This document shows positions 44,716 to 56,775 of a stretch of 64,000 nt of DNA, one piece after another. This stretch comes from Reticulascus tulasneorum (Eukaryota > Ascomycota > Sordariomycetes > Glomerellales > Reticulascaceae), in assembly GCA_001557505.1 (NCBI GenBank), contig LSAX01000006.1, positions 186,001 to 250,000 on the forward strand, read 5' to 3'. The position numbers were made by a program, and so were the translations under genes. Position 1 is the stretch's first letter. Every line of letters starts with the position of its first letter. The notes under the pieces are model-generated. The model ran no database searches. It was given only the letters and a program-made list of their open reading frames with translations, and was not told the origin of the DNA.

Positions 44716-46752
44716 ATGACTACTTCAGTCATGGATTCGTCAGCGGCTGCAGCAAGTTGCGGAGATCTAGTGGCATTGGCTAGCCGGGCCTCAAGCGATA
44801 TCGAGGCTTTTGTTCGCACTTGTCGCGAGGCAAGGCCAGAGTTCACTGCCGTCGCCAGAGAGCTGAGAGAGCTTGAAATGGTACTGGGAATCCTCAAGCA
44901 TGACATAACGGAGACCACCAAGGCATTCTTATCAGAATCGTTTCTCGCAGACATGACAGCGGTGAACGCTAGCTGTTCAGTAGTTATCGACGAGATTAGT
45001 AGGGTCTTGAGGGCCGCAGAAACAACCGGCCCGCAGCCAAGCAAGATTTCGTGGGATGTGAGAAAGAAGAAACACGTCTCTCTCATGAGGCAGTCGTTGG
45101 AAGTCCACAGGATGTGCCTCAGCTTGACAATGGAAGCCATCTCGTCGTATGACAACCCGGTAGATATGAGAATACCGATACACGACTTTTGAGGCTAACA
45201 TAACCCAAGTTCACCAGCTCTGTCCGTCCGCCGAGCAGAAACCGCTATGCCAGATATCACTCATCCGGAACAGTTTATTATAGGAATTAAGGATCTAAGG
45301 TCGCGTTTACCTCAGATCGAAACTCCCGACGACGCAACCTCTGTTCTACTGCAACATTATCTTGAGAGTCTAACCACGTACACCCCATCTGTTAATGACG
45401 ATGATGTTCTACTCGACCACAGCGGTAGCAGTGCGGCGTACGTTCCGAGCCGGGCGACAACACATGATCGTATGGTTACGGAGATGGGTGGAAGAAGACC
45501 AGGAGGCTTTAGCAATTCCGACCTGCACACAGCTAACGAGGATGACGTACATTCTTGGTCGTTGCCACCTGCATCCTCAGCAGGTTCTACAACAGGTGTT
45601 GCCGATAGCGAATATGCTGCTCGCCAGGATGGGATGCCAATCGTTGGACGACCATGCTCGACGTCGGAAAGTGTAATGGTTGGTCCGAGAACTGTGGCCC
45701 AGCATGACTGGTCTCTAGTGGAGTCTTGGAACGCAGGTCGGAAAACGCAGATTTACGGCATTTCGCGAAGTACTTTAATATGTGCGTTCGTTTACAAGGA
45801 CCATCCTGATGGCGATTATGGGGTGGAACTGCGCAATGGAAAGGACCTTGGGAAGCTTCATAGGCACCTGTCGGTCAAAATCAACGACCAAACCTTGCTG
45901 CTGACTAGCAAGTATGGCGGTGCTGAACGACTGAACAATTTCATCTACAGCCAAGCCAGGCGGCAGACGAGCAAGGAGGAATCAAAGCGGATAACAGGAT
46001 TCGTTCTCAAAAGACTAGCGAACGGGATCCCTCGCCTTTTTAAATGTACAACCAGCAGTAAGTATAATGCCTTGCTTCCAAGTGGTGGAGGAAAGGTGGA
46101 TGTGTGGCATCAAGCACGGAAAGAAGTTCTATTTAGAACAGAATTGTACCACGACGATGAGATCTGGCTACTCACACACACACCTCACAAGCATGATAAA
46201 TGGTTCTCCGCCGTGTCGAAAAAGGGGCGCATCGATATCTTCCGTACTCTACGGCGGGGTATCAAAGCGCAGGCCCTGTCTTCCAAGATCTCCTCCCGGC
46301 CAGGGGAGAACTGCTTGGATCTGGCTATGACTTATCATAACACTGTTGTCACTGTGTGGAAGGTGAATGAAGGCGAAGAGTATCAAGGGCTTGCGGTTGA
46401 CATATGGAGGCCGGATATCAAAGACAAATGTTGGAGGCAGATTCATGGCGTGTTGTCAACTCTGCGTGCCTACGTATTGCCTTGTAGCTCTCGCACATTT
46501 GCCTGCAGTCTCTCCTTTGACGGATCATTCCTGGCATATGCCGTCGAGCCTGGTAGAATCAACGTTGTCCACGTGGGGAGCGGGACCGTCAGCTCCAGTT
46601 TCCGTACGGGCTGCCAGTTTATTTCTTGTTTGAAGCTGGGGTGGAGGGATTCCGCACTCTATTTATATGTTGGCGGGCTTGAGGGCGAGATGGAAGAATG
46701 GACGTGCACCGACGTTGAAGTTCAGCAAGAAGATGCCGAGTTTCCACAATAA
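44716..46752 (+). CDS. Protein with STAND/NLR-like fungal N-terminal domain, unknown C-terminus
   Basis: Two exons (44716-45146 and 45210-46752; 63-nt intron with GTATGA donor and GGCTAAC branch site) give 657 residues. The first about 140 residues (GDLVALASRASSDIEAFVRT, RELRELEMVLGILKHDI, ISRVLRA) are helical and resemble the N-terminal domains placed ahead of NACHT or ankyrin modules in fungal STAND proteins; this is a resemblance by pattern, not by alignment. A disordered acidic/Ser linker follows. The remaining about 400 residues contain no P-loop or ankyrin repeat. The segments SRTFACSLSFDGSFLAYAVE and LKLGWRDSALYLYVGG look like beta-propeller (WD-type) strands. The two frames could instead be separate genes; the splice that joins them fits phase and signals well. 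Function unknown. Confidence 0.62.
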
Positions 46753-47088
46753 AGCAGATGATGGAACTTGCTCCTCATTTTCATTCTGTTCAAGTTAAGT
46801 AGGTATGCACAATTATATACATGCTCGTAAAATCCATCCCTGGGGCAATGGGGGGATGCTTACGACGCTCAATGTTGAAGCTGCTGTCAACGTTCAGTCG
46901 TGCTCCCCCACCTTTTTGTTGTCGGAACCAATTCCGTCTTCGCGCTACGAACATTTTCTGCGGACGCATCTCCGCCTTGAAACCTTCACGACCTGAGTAT
47001 CTTAGGTACCAAGCTGCCTTCCTGTCCCTGACTACCTTACAAAGGCACTCCTTATTTTCAAAATCCATGCGGCGACAATCGACTACTC
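46753..47088. other. Intergenic before LYR gene
   Basis: 336 bp carrying the LYR gene promoter, a CTTAGGTACC element at 47001-47010 and a short upstream ORF at 47067-47117 overlapping the main start. Confidence 0.5.
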
Positions 47089-48136
47089 ATGCCCTCGAAT
47101 CTTTTCATACCAGCTAGAAACTCGCGCCACCGGACAGCCTGCTTCGCCCTGTACCGCGCCTTGGTCCGCGAAGCTCTCAAGATCCCCGTGTCCGAGCACC
47201 TCTTCGCCGGCCGATCGATACATCCAGTGCATCGCCTTGTCAAGAAGTCATTCAAGCGCAACCGCAACGATGTATCCCACAGGCTCGTTTTCTCCGCGCT
47301 GGCAGCCGGGTATAAGGTGCGTGCTTCGTCTCCGCAGCGCGAGACTGATCGAACGATGCCCCTAACATGCATAGTTCCTGAGCCTCTTGAAACACGCTCA
47401 GGTCCCCGATTCGAAAGAGCACGCCTCTGTGCTTGTCCATCTCACCGACAAACTCCAAGAATCGGCCCGAAGCATAGCAAACCAACCTGCGGTCCCAATT
47501 AAACCGGACAAACCCATCATCCCGCTCCTCATTCGCACCTCTGCGCCTGGCGAACCGCCAACATACGCCTCCCAACTCCGGCCTCAACCTGCTTCCGCCC
47601 TCAAAGGCAGGCGGCGCATCCCTGTCCTCACCGCCACTTCCGAAGGCATACCTTTCCTGCGCTTCAAGAAACCACAGCCCGTCAGCCTCTCTCGCATGAT
47701 CCGCTTCAAAGGCGAGCGACGCTCCAAGAAGGCGACCGGCCTGGTCTATCTGCAGGAATCCTTGCTGGCGGACGCCCGGGACGAGGACCTGTGGGAAGAG
47801 CAGCTTGGTCGGTTGATGAATGACGAGGGCACGGGATTAGGAGAGAGCGGATATGAGGGGAGCTTTAAGGACAGTATACATGCTGCGATTAGGGTGGTTA
47901 AAAACGAGTTGGTGGCTGAGCGGGCGGATTGGGTTGCTAGGGGGAGGGCGATGTGGGACATAGTCGAACAGGAAACGGCACTGGTGAAGAAGGAAAAGGA
48001 GGAAAGGACTGCAGCGTGGATGGCGAAGATGGCGAAGACAGAGCAGAAAGTGGATGGGGATAATGGCATGGACCATACCGGGCTGGCAAAGCATGATCCC
48101 TGGTCTAAACTAGAGACAGCCGCTAGATCACGTTAA
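47089..48136 (+). CDS. LYR-motif (Complex 1 LYR) mitochondrial protein
   Basis: Two exons (47089-47316 and 47375-48136; intron with GTGCGT donor and CTAAC branch site) encode 329 residues. The N-terminal RHRTACFALYRALVREALKI contains the leucine-tyrosine-arginine signature of the LYRM superfamily, small helical proteins that bind acyl-carrier protein and act in Fe-S delivery or respiratory complex assembly in mitochondria. KKSFKRNRNDVSHRLV then FLSLLKHAQ matches the rest of the helical bundle. The C-terminal two thirds are specific to fungi (family sometimes listed as DUF1763-like, from memory): charged and helical, with basic RFKGERRSKKA and a KEKEERTAAWMAKMAK coil. The exact partner complex is unknown. 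An upstream ATG at 47067 opens a 16-codon ORF in another frame that ends after the main start. Confidence 0.8.
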
Positions 48137-48323
48137 GAGCACGACCACGTATGATATGTACGATATGCTGGTTCTGGGAGTAAATGGCACGATGATACCT
48201 TGGGAACAGGACAGGTCATAGACCGAACAAAAACTTTTATTTTGTGTCCACGCTGTATGCTAAATCCAGAATGCTCGCTTAAATCAATGGTATATCCTGG
48301 TATATCCCGAACAATCGCAACCC

Positions 48324-50788
48324 TTAGACATACATCGAGAACGGCCTGGCACCTCTCGGCTTCTTCACGCTCGGCCGCGGCACTATCCGCGGAATAGGCG
48401 GCAGCGGCGCCATCATCATCATGCCCAGCGCGTTTGCCTCGCCCGCCACGGCAGCCCAGCTCTTCGCTGGCTGCAACGAGGGCACCTTCACAGGGGCGAG
48501 CCCATCCTCGCTATCAGCGACGGATGCGAGCTCTGCCTTTGTGGTGCGAGGCGAAGACATGGCTGACATGGTCGAAGGCGGCATGGACGCGGTGACGGAC
48601 GGCGGTATGGACGCGGCGGTGGATGTGCGTCTTGATACTGCGGGACTTGTTGGCTCGTCATTGCTGGAGGTGTCTCTGTCCGCTGTCTCCTCGGCGGCGA
48701 TGGAGGTGAAGTCTGAATGTTTGACTGCAGGGCTGCCGTTTAGCGGTGTTGGCGCCTCCGTGCCCGTCGCTTTGCTTTCGAGGCTGCGGCGCGACCATGT
48801 CGATGAAGCCATGCTGAACTGCGTGCTGTCCGTTAAGCTTGGATCCCGAGTGAGGTTGGGGGTGTTGGAGCGGACGGGGGTGGCGTAGTGCTTGGCCACG
48901 GGTAGCTTCGACCCCGAGCCACGAGACCGAAGTGCATGGTTGGCAGGGCTCATGGGCGTCATCGGATTCGGAGAAGGAGAGTCGGTAGTGCGTGCTACCG
49001 GTTCGGGCAGGCCGGAGGTGAGGGATAGGTTGCGGCCTGTCCAGGCTTTGGGGGGATCGGTGGGGATTCGGCTCGGTGGTGGGCGTGCCTGGGCTACTGT
49101 TGCCACTTGAGGAGTTGACTGCGAGTGTGGTTGCACTGGGTTTGTTCGGGGTCGCATTCGTATCATTAAGCCGCCGTTGAGATCTGACACCGGAACACCA
49201 TTGCTTGGTCTCCTCTCCGCCCTGGGCAGACCAGGCTTTTGTCGCCTGGCACTCATCTCGAGCCTCTTGATCTCCTCCTCGAGCTTTCTACGTTTCTCTC
49301 TCTCCTCATCCAGCTGTTTAGTAAGAACTTCGGTGTCTTTGGCGTGCTTCTTCTTCGCATTCTCGAGCCGCATCTGGTAAGTCTCCTCCATACCTCTTAG
49401 TGTTGCGAGTTCCTTGGTGATGCGCTCATTCTCAGCCTGAAGCTTTGTACGTTCATTGTGGGCAGCACCATATCTTGAGTCGAGCATCTTCGTGACAAAT
49501 CTGCTACTCTTTCTGCAGCAGCTGTTATGGTAGAGCTGGTCGATGCCGCCTAGTATTACAAGCTCGGAATCTGCCTGCTCGGCCCTGGGACGGGAACCGG
49601 GCTGTGTGGAGAGCATCTTTGACGTCAGCTCTAGTATGTGCTTTGCTGCAAAGGTTGCTGCTTTCGCATCCGCAAATTGCTGTGTTGCGAGCGCCTGCAG
49701 GGCAAGGCGCTCCTGGTATGTCTTCAGCTTCTCAGCCCGGGAATGGGGCACAAGATCGTCGAGTGCGATGTAGAAATCCGAAAGGTTCCCATGATACACC
49801 ATGGTGGCGATGTTGAGATAGATCAAGCCGAGCGAGTAGATGTCGGCAGACTTCATGGACCAGTCTTTCAAGTCGTAGATCTCCGGCGCTCTCCATTTCG
49901 GCGTCCCCTGATGGCCAATTGTCGTGGTCTTCTCCTGGTCATTGACATCTCTCGCGATGCCAAAATCAGCGAGATAGACCCTGTCGGGATTGAGGAGGAT
50001 GTTGGTTGGTTTGAGATCGAGGTGGCGGATGTTGGAGTGATGGCAGTACGTGACAGCCTGGCCGATGCAGCCCATGATTCGCTGCAGAAACTTCAGAGGA
50101 CAATTGCCTTTGGAGACGGTCTGGGCTGTGTCTCGCCCGGATTCGAGGGCGCTCAAATCTTTCAGATCCAATGCCTCCAACCGCTTGATTATATCCGCTC
50201 GATCGCCTTGGCCACTGCGAAGATCCTCCAGGTCCGTGAGCAGCTCTGCCAGATTGCAGACGGCAACGGGCCATATGAGTAGGTAAAGCTCCCTGTGTCG
50301 GAATGTGTACGTGCCCACAAGTTTGACAATGTGATCATGGTCAAGTCTGTCCATCACATGAGCCTCCTCCCGAAGCATCTCGATCGTTCGGTTTCGGCGT
50401 GGAATTATGTATTTTCGAGCCAGGCATACCGATCGATGGGTAACTTTCTCGACCCGACCGTACGTGCCCCATCCCAGATCATTGTCGCTAGTCGTCAAGA
50501 TCTTCTCATGGATCCTCTTTGCCTCAGCGAACTCGGTGGTATGTTTCCCACTGCAAGCGCCAGAAGTTAGCCACCCAGTTGTTGGGGGATAGTGGCGATA
50601 TTGAATCCAGAGCACCTGGGCCTGATGGACATGTCGAAGCAGACTTACATTCCCGACCAATGACCCTTGGAAGACTCCCATTCCCGAATCAGCTGTCGTT
50701 CGTACAATTCTCGCTGCAGACCAGACAACCTGGCCTGAGCTTGCCGCCCGGGTTGGACCGTCGTCCAGCCATCCTCAGCGTCGGCCAT
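48324..50788 (-). CDS. Ser/Thr protein kinase with C-terminal coiled coil
   Basis: A eukaryotic protein kinase of 788 residues from two exons (50788-50649 and 50550-48324; 98-nt intron). The kinase domain (about residues 60-350) shows a glycine loop LGWGTYGRVEKV, the ATP-anchoring Lys in CLARKYI, catalytic loop HLDLKPTNILL, YLADFGIAR, and GTPKWRAPEIY. The catalytic-loop HRD is HLD, losing the Arg that normally contacts a phosphorylated activation loop, while the catalytic Asp, Lys and Asn remain. The N-terminal extension (MADAEDGWTTVQPGRQAQAR) is charged. After the kinase comes a Leu/Glu-rich coiled coil (residues about 420-500; TEVLTKQLDEEREKRRKLEE), then a Ser/Thr/Pro-rich tail with a Met run. 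It belongs to a fungal-specific group I cannot assign to a named subfamily. Confidence 0.85.
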
Positions 50789-53417
50789 GCCTGTGGCGTC
50801 TGGGCACACAACCCTCTGGTTGATTCAATATCGCCGCAACAGCCTCACCTTCACGTCTATGCAGTCGCCATGGCTTGGCGACCAAAAAAAAACAAGCTTC
50901 TGGAGACCGTAGATAGTGTTTGCGGAAAGCGCTTGACCAGGAAGAGGGGTGGAGGGATTGGTGCTGTCCCGAACCGTCGATCTTTTGGACGGATTTTTTT
51001 TGGTGGATTGCACAGCCCCCCCTGGCCACCCGCCAACTTTTCCCCGCCAGTGCGGCTGAGCTGATGGGGTCTCACGGGCATGGCGGGGATGTTAGTGTCA
51101 TTGGACGCTGAGGTTCGGCAATCGAGGCATGGTGTTCGCGAGATACTGGACGGATTGATTGGATGTTTTTTCAAGTGGCCACTTTGGGATTTCTGCGGCG
51201 TATAGACTCATAGGGCTGGAGGGTTCGGGAATGGAGCCATCCTGAAAGATGCACAGTCCCGGACGAGGCCGCCAGTTCGGAGGCCAATAGATGAGGAGAA
51301 TGACGTGTGCATAGCAGGCTGTATGAACTCCAAGCGGCCGCCCAAATGCCCTCGTAGATGACATGATATCACCCTCAACTATCCTACGCCTCGTGTGACC
51401 AAGATTGAGATATGCACAGGCGGCACAAGCACGTACCCAACGGCGACATGCGGATTCGGCACATACCCACAGACAATAAGCTCGTGCCCATCAGTTTGGT
51501 AAGGCCCCATGGGCCCCAGAGTTGGTCAAGCCTCAGTTTATGTATCCATCCGGTCGGGATCGCCACACTTATACATTTGGTGAGGCGGACGATACCGAGA
51601 GGCAGAGGTCGCACGATCTCCCAGCTCGTCAGAACATAGCAGGGACGGGAAGATCTGCAACATCGTGGGGGACACGAGAGAAAAACAACAGATGAGATGG
51701 CTGTCGATGAACAGGACTATGCGAGAAGGGAGGCGCGCATCATCGAGAGACGAGATTCTAGGGTGGCACAATAAGAGATGGAATGAGTTAGACGTTGCAT
51801 CAATCGCATCGCGTATGAAGTACAGAATGTGCTTGCACAAGATACCCAAGGTTGGAATCTTGTCCCTTTTAGCTGAGTCTCAAAATGGTGCGGCAAATGC
51901 CACTAGTCAATAAGGTGAGAAACCGTCCCACTCCCGTCACACCTTGGATTGATTCACTCTCTAACCATCCGTCCAGGTGATAGAGTGTGCCTCCCCCAGG
52001 TGCAGACTCGAAGAGCTGGATTATCTCGCCCGGATCCCAAGAACCAGGGTGTGTTGGGACCGCCACCGCTTCTGTTTGGACGATTTCCTATATCCTGGGC
52101 ATTTCTCTGGATCTGAGGCTGTAAAAAAGCAAAAGATTATCCAATCAAGACGACCCCGGACGCCACTGGACTGCACGCTTTGGATAGCGTCTGTTCCTGG
52201 CGGGTCAGTTCGCACGTTTGTTCACATCTACTTTATTACGTCCTAAAGACTCGTAGAGTTGATGTGTTACTGCTTGCCTTAGGTATACTACAGCTCGCGG
52301 AACCTGATGATGATCTTGACGGAGGAGTTCGTTTCTTTTTCCGCTCCTTTGTTCCAAGTACTTACCCAGCATGGTGGCAATACGAGCTCTGTCTTCGTGC
52401 TGCATGTTGATCCTTGCTCCTCGAGGTTTAGACCTATACCAAAACCGAAGTGAGGCGGGCACGCAAGTCACCCTTCAAGATTCTGGAGACCCGTCGGACA
52501 TGGGTTTCAGAGATACAGACCCTGAAGAATGACCGTAAGCACCCTTCCATGGTTCCCTGGCAATCTGGGCAAAGCCATTCGGCTTTCGGATGTATATGAT
52601 GCAGCTGACGATTCCAACTGCTGATGATCAAATTGGAAACGAGCAGCAGCAGATCTCCTCCCACAACCAGAGACATTTGCAAGGTCCCAAGAATGGGGCT
52701 CATCACATCGCACATTCCACATCTCCGTCCGTCTCCGCGAACCAATCCCATTCACTCGGTACCGAGTTGAAGTTCCTGGAACTTGGGAGAAGAAAGACAC
52801 TGGGCGACCTGGGCCGATAGGTCTGCCCAGTCGCACGGGACGGCCTCACTCGCAAGGCTGCTCCAGGAGCGGCTTCACACAGAAAACGATCACATATCAG
52901 CTTGGGATGACGGTGTCGCCTGCATGGTTGTTGTTTACCCCTTGCCACAGAAACAATTCGAGAAGAAACGGGCACGCATGGGGGCGAACATATTAAAAGG
53001 CGTGTGTAACTACCCGCCCACACTCACTCAGACCAGCTGCAGTTTTTGCTTGGGGTCTTCTTTAGAGTGGTCTTGGATTGGATGCTCTCATCTCATGGCG
53101 GGTTGAAAAGAAGTCGTCAACCCCCTTCGAAAACAACCACAGACTTGAGGTCTTTTAGGATTTCTCGTTTCTGCTGGTCACCATTAAGACCGACATATCC
53201 TTCGCTTAGCTTACAAGGCTTTTAGTATTACTCCATTTATTTCGACCCCTGCTCGTTGCTATCTACGTTTCTTGGGTGTTAGAGAGTTCAGCGAGATGAA
53301 GATGTTGATACTGAGCACTAACAATTTTCTCAACTTCCTCACTAAGCTCACCTCCAAAGAATCGATTCGGCTGATAGCATCTGTTAGTCGGCAGCTCACT
53401 CTCGAGTCACGCCCAAT
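50789..53417. other. Intergenic, 2.6 kb, divergent kinase / bZIP genes
   Basis: Both flanking genes read away from this region, so it holds two promoters. It is mostly unremarkable, with a TTTTTTTT run near 50996. The open frames inside (up to about 110 codons) show no family resemblance. Confidence 0.5.
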
Positions 53418-56400
53418 ATGAGTAATCAGAGAATCACTAATCAAAAATTACCAGCTGCCCAAGACAGCAGCGATGAGATCAGTCCCAGTCAGCAGCAGCA
53501 CCAGCAGCAGCGACATCTCATTAGCCGCCTTACACCCTACCAGGCTAGCAATACTGTCATCCCACCACCACGACATGGTCGGCATGGGCAGCAGCAACAG
53601 CAGCCTGCTGCTTTCGTGTCAGCATCCTCTTCTCGAATTATTCAGCACGGCGGACAAGCGCTGCGACAGCCAAGTCGCACCGCAGACCAGACCGGTGATT
53701 ACGAATTCAGCCATCTGGCATACTCGTCGTCTTCGGCCACCTCGGGGCTGTCAGGAGAAACAATTGCTGCAGCACCACATCGGCCACAAGTGCGCCCGCA
53801 GCTGCAGCCGCCTCAACTCGATCAACTCATTGTTCCCTTCCACCCGGCTGCTATTCCCCAGAATCCTCACTTGGCTTACCAATTGTCTTATGCGTCTCCT
53901 CCTCCTTCACATCAACAACAATCTCAACCCCAGCCTCAGCAACCTGGCGTCTTCCCTTCTTCTACATCAGCTTCCTCACCCGATCACCCGCTTCTTCGCC
54001 ATCCCCACGATCCACGACTGCTGCTCCAAACCCAGCTCCAAGCCCAGTTCCACGCCGCTGGCTATTTCCAACCCGATGCCAATGCCAATGCTCACGTCGG
54101 CGACTTCCCAGATGCCAGCAGCACTAGCCATCTAGTCCCGATCCAGACAAATCCTCTGCGCCCCGCCCACCTCCTCCAACAATCTCCAATTGGTAATAGT
54201 GCTGTTCTCCAGCTCCCCGGATCAGCCCCTCTATTTTATTCGGACGACACCACCGAGCAATACGATCTTCCCTTCCGACTTCAACACCACTCTGACTTGC
54301 AATCGCCCGGCGGCGGGCCGATGCCTTTCATGCATAACGAACTCTCCATTCTCAACGCCGAGTCGTTCGATGACGGCGTCCACGGCTTCCGCGCCCCGAG
54401 GAGCTTGCCTCCCCGGAGATCCATTCTAGGCGCCGACGAACCCGCCCCATCCCGGAAGCGCACCAAAGTCCAGGCCAGCGATGCTTCCGAGATGGAAGAG
54501 GAGGAGAAGAAAAGATCCCGTGGGCGGCCGAGGCTAGATACCAATGATCAGACCGCTCAGGATGTGAGTACATATAGCACCCACTTCCACACTATCATCC
54601 GCCTTGCACCTCTCCATGTTGCACAGATAGCAATATGTTCCTCCGGCACACCATCCAGCTTGAATTTTACTTAGTCTACTTGGAATTGTTCCTGTCATTT
54701 CTAACCCCAAGCCAGCGTCGTCGAACACAGATTCGTCTTGCCCAACGAGCGTACCGGAATCGAAAAGAGACCGCCATCCAAACTCTCGAAAAGAAGGTGG
54801 ATGAGCTGAAGAGCAACAATGAGGAAATGAGCAATGCCTTTATGAATCTTTACGACTTCGCTGTTAGCAAAGGCATGCTCGACTCGGCTCCAGAATTCGG
54901 TCGGCAACTCCAAGCTACCACCCAGAAGTTCGTCGCTCTTGCTCGACGCACAAGTGACGACGCGAGAGATGGGGGGCCACCTGCCAGTCAAGAGCAGGAT
55001 TCTGATGGTAATACCGGCAGTCCAGGTAGTGGATCTGAAAAACGAGACTCAACCTCACCAGGAGGTTTCAACAATGCATCTCAAGCGTTGTATGCTGGGA
55101 TCATTGTCAGCCATGAGCTCGATGACCCATCTCAGCCGTCTCAAGTAACGCAAACAGTTGCCCAGGGGATCACTGCGATACACAGCACTGCATGGGCTCA
55201 GACACCAACAAGCACCTCCGCAGCGGAATATGAGATCATCACGCAACCGACGTTGGATAATGCTAGTTTTCCATTCGGTATGTCTCTCGAGCCCAATGAC
55301 ATAAGCTACCTGGATCCGTCCGCCCTCTCCTCGTCTCCGTATTCCCTCCTGCCCGCGCCGACATCGTATTCCTACCAGGAGCGAACATTTGGTCGACGGC
55401 TTCAGCGAGCGGCACTCGAGCAAGGGTTGGCCTTGATCCAGATGCCCAACCCCCCGCCACACATCTACGCCGGCATTTTTGGCTTCTGCCTCCTTTTCGA
55501 ACCCAAAGAGAAGATCATGAACCGACTGGCTAACCGCCTCAGTATGAATCACAAAGAGACTTTGTCCCATTGGAAGGCCCCATTCTTGCACCTAGGCGGT
55601 GCTGGCACTTTCTTTGATGGCATGGAGAACGAGATGCAAGACACTGATCTTTCAGACAAATCAGGAGGGTCGCCGACCGGGAGGCAGAGACTTCTCATCG
55701 GTAATCAGGGGACTTTTGAGCCGGATAAAATGAAGGAGCCATCGATGTTTTCTACGGGACCATGGAGCCAGCAGGTCGAGGACACTCGAGATATTCGCGT
55801 CGATCACAAAATGCGAATTACCATGCCCGGCTTCGAGGGGGACTTTTACGACTGCGACGAGGTCGAGTTCTTTCTCCAGCAACGTGGCATTGTCATCCCG
55901 CCTGCGGCAGATTTCGTAACCGCGGAAATTGACATCAACACCTTTTCTGACATCCAAGATGCTGCTCCCTCTGATCACATCAGTAGTGCTCTGGACAGAT
56001 ACATCGCCTCGACGCTGACCAGGGGCTTTGGGACGGACATGAACACAGACTCGACAAATGGATTGCGCACCGCGAGTGACAACCCGGGTGACAACCCGGG
56101 TGATCACTGGCTGAATATGGTGACGACTCCCAAGGCCATCGAGACTACGGAACCGATCTATACCACTGAATCTCAGGACCAGTTTGTTCAAACTGCAGCG
56201 GCGGTTGACGATTCCAATGCTACTACGAGAGATGCGAATCATTTGAATGCAGGGTTATTCGACTTTGGCGAGGAGGCCTCGCCGCCAGCCATGAACACGT
56301 CGGGTAAGAGGCTTGTTACAGTTAATGTCGGGGTTCTGGTTCAAGGTATGTTCTTTCTCGACCATTTCAAGGCATAAGCTAACGCAAATACCCAGAACTC

Positions 56401-56487
56401 GTTGCTCGATCTGTCTGCTTGGGAAGGACACCTGGTGTGCGCCCTAAAGATGTCCTTGCTGCGTTTTGGAGTTCTCTCGCTACATAA
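53418..56487 (+). CDS. bZIP transcription factor with Gln/Pro-rich N-terminus
   Basis: A nuclear regulator of 955 residues from three exons (53418-54563, 54716-56345, 56396-56487). The first 380 residues are Gln-, Ser- and Pro-rich (QQQHQQQRH and repeats of Gln/Pro), typical of an activation region. Acidic EMEEEEKKRSRGRPRLDTND leads into the basic region RRRTQIRLAQRAYRNRKET, whose Arg/Gln pattern (AQRAYRNRKE) is Yap-like, then a short leucine zipper (IQTLEKKVDELKSNNEEMSN). The 152-nt intron splits the gene exactly before the basic region. The remaining part has IYAGIFGFCLLFEPKEKIMNRL, conserved-looking but unassigned, and a C-terminal domain completed only by the third intron's removal (LVARSVCLGRTPGVRPKDV). 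Target genes unknown. Confidence 0.87.
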
Positions 56488-56775
56488 TGGGTGTGAATGG
56501 AGACGGGAATACCATGGGTAGATAAAAGGCGTTATTGAACGATTTGTGGGCCAGTCAGCTGGGGCAAAACAGGCTGGGGTCAAGGTAGACAGACGATACA
56601 CGGCCAAGGCCAGGAACGGTACGAGGTTGGATTACGATTAAGGTCTATCTCACTCAGTATAGAAACTATCAACTTCATAGTTAATTATTCAACTGCATCG
56701 ACAGATATTCTACACCGCGAAGCACCATTTCTGAGACGGTCGCGTTATTAATCGCAATTACAGATCCGAGATCCG

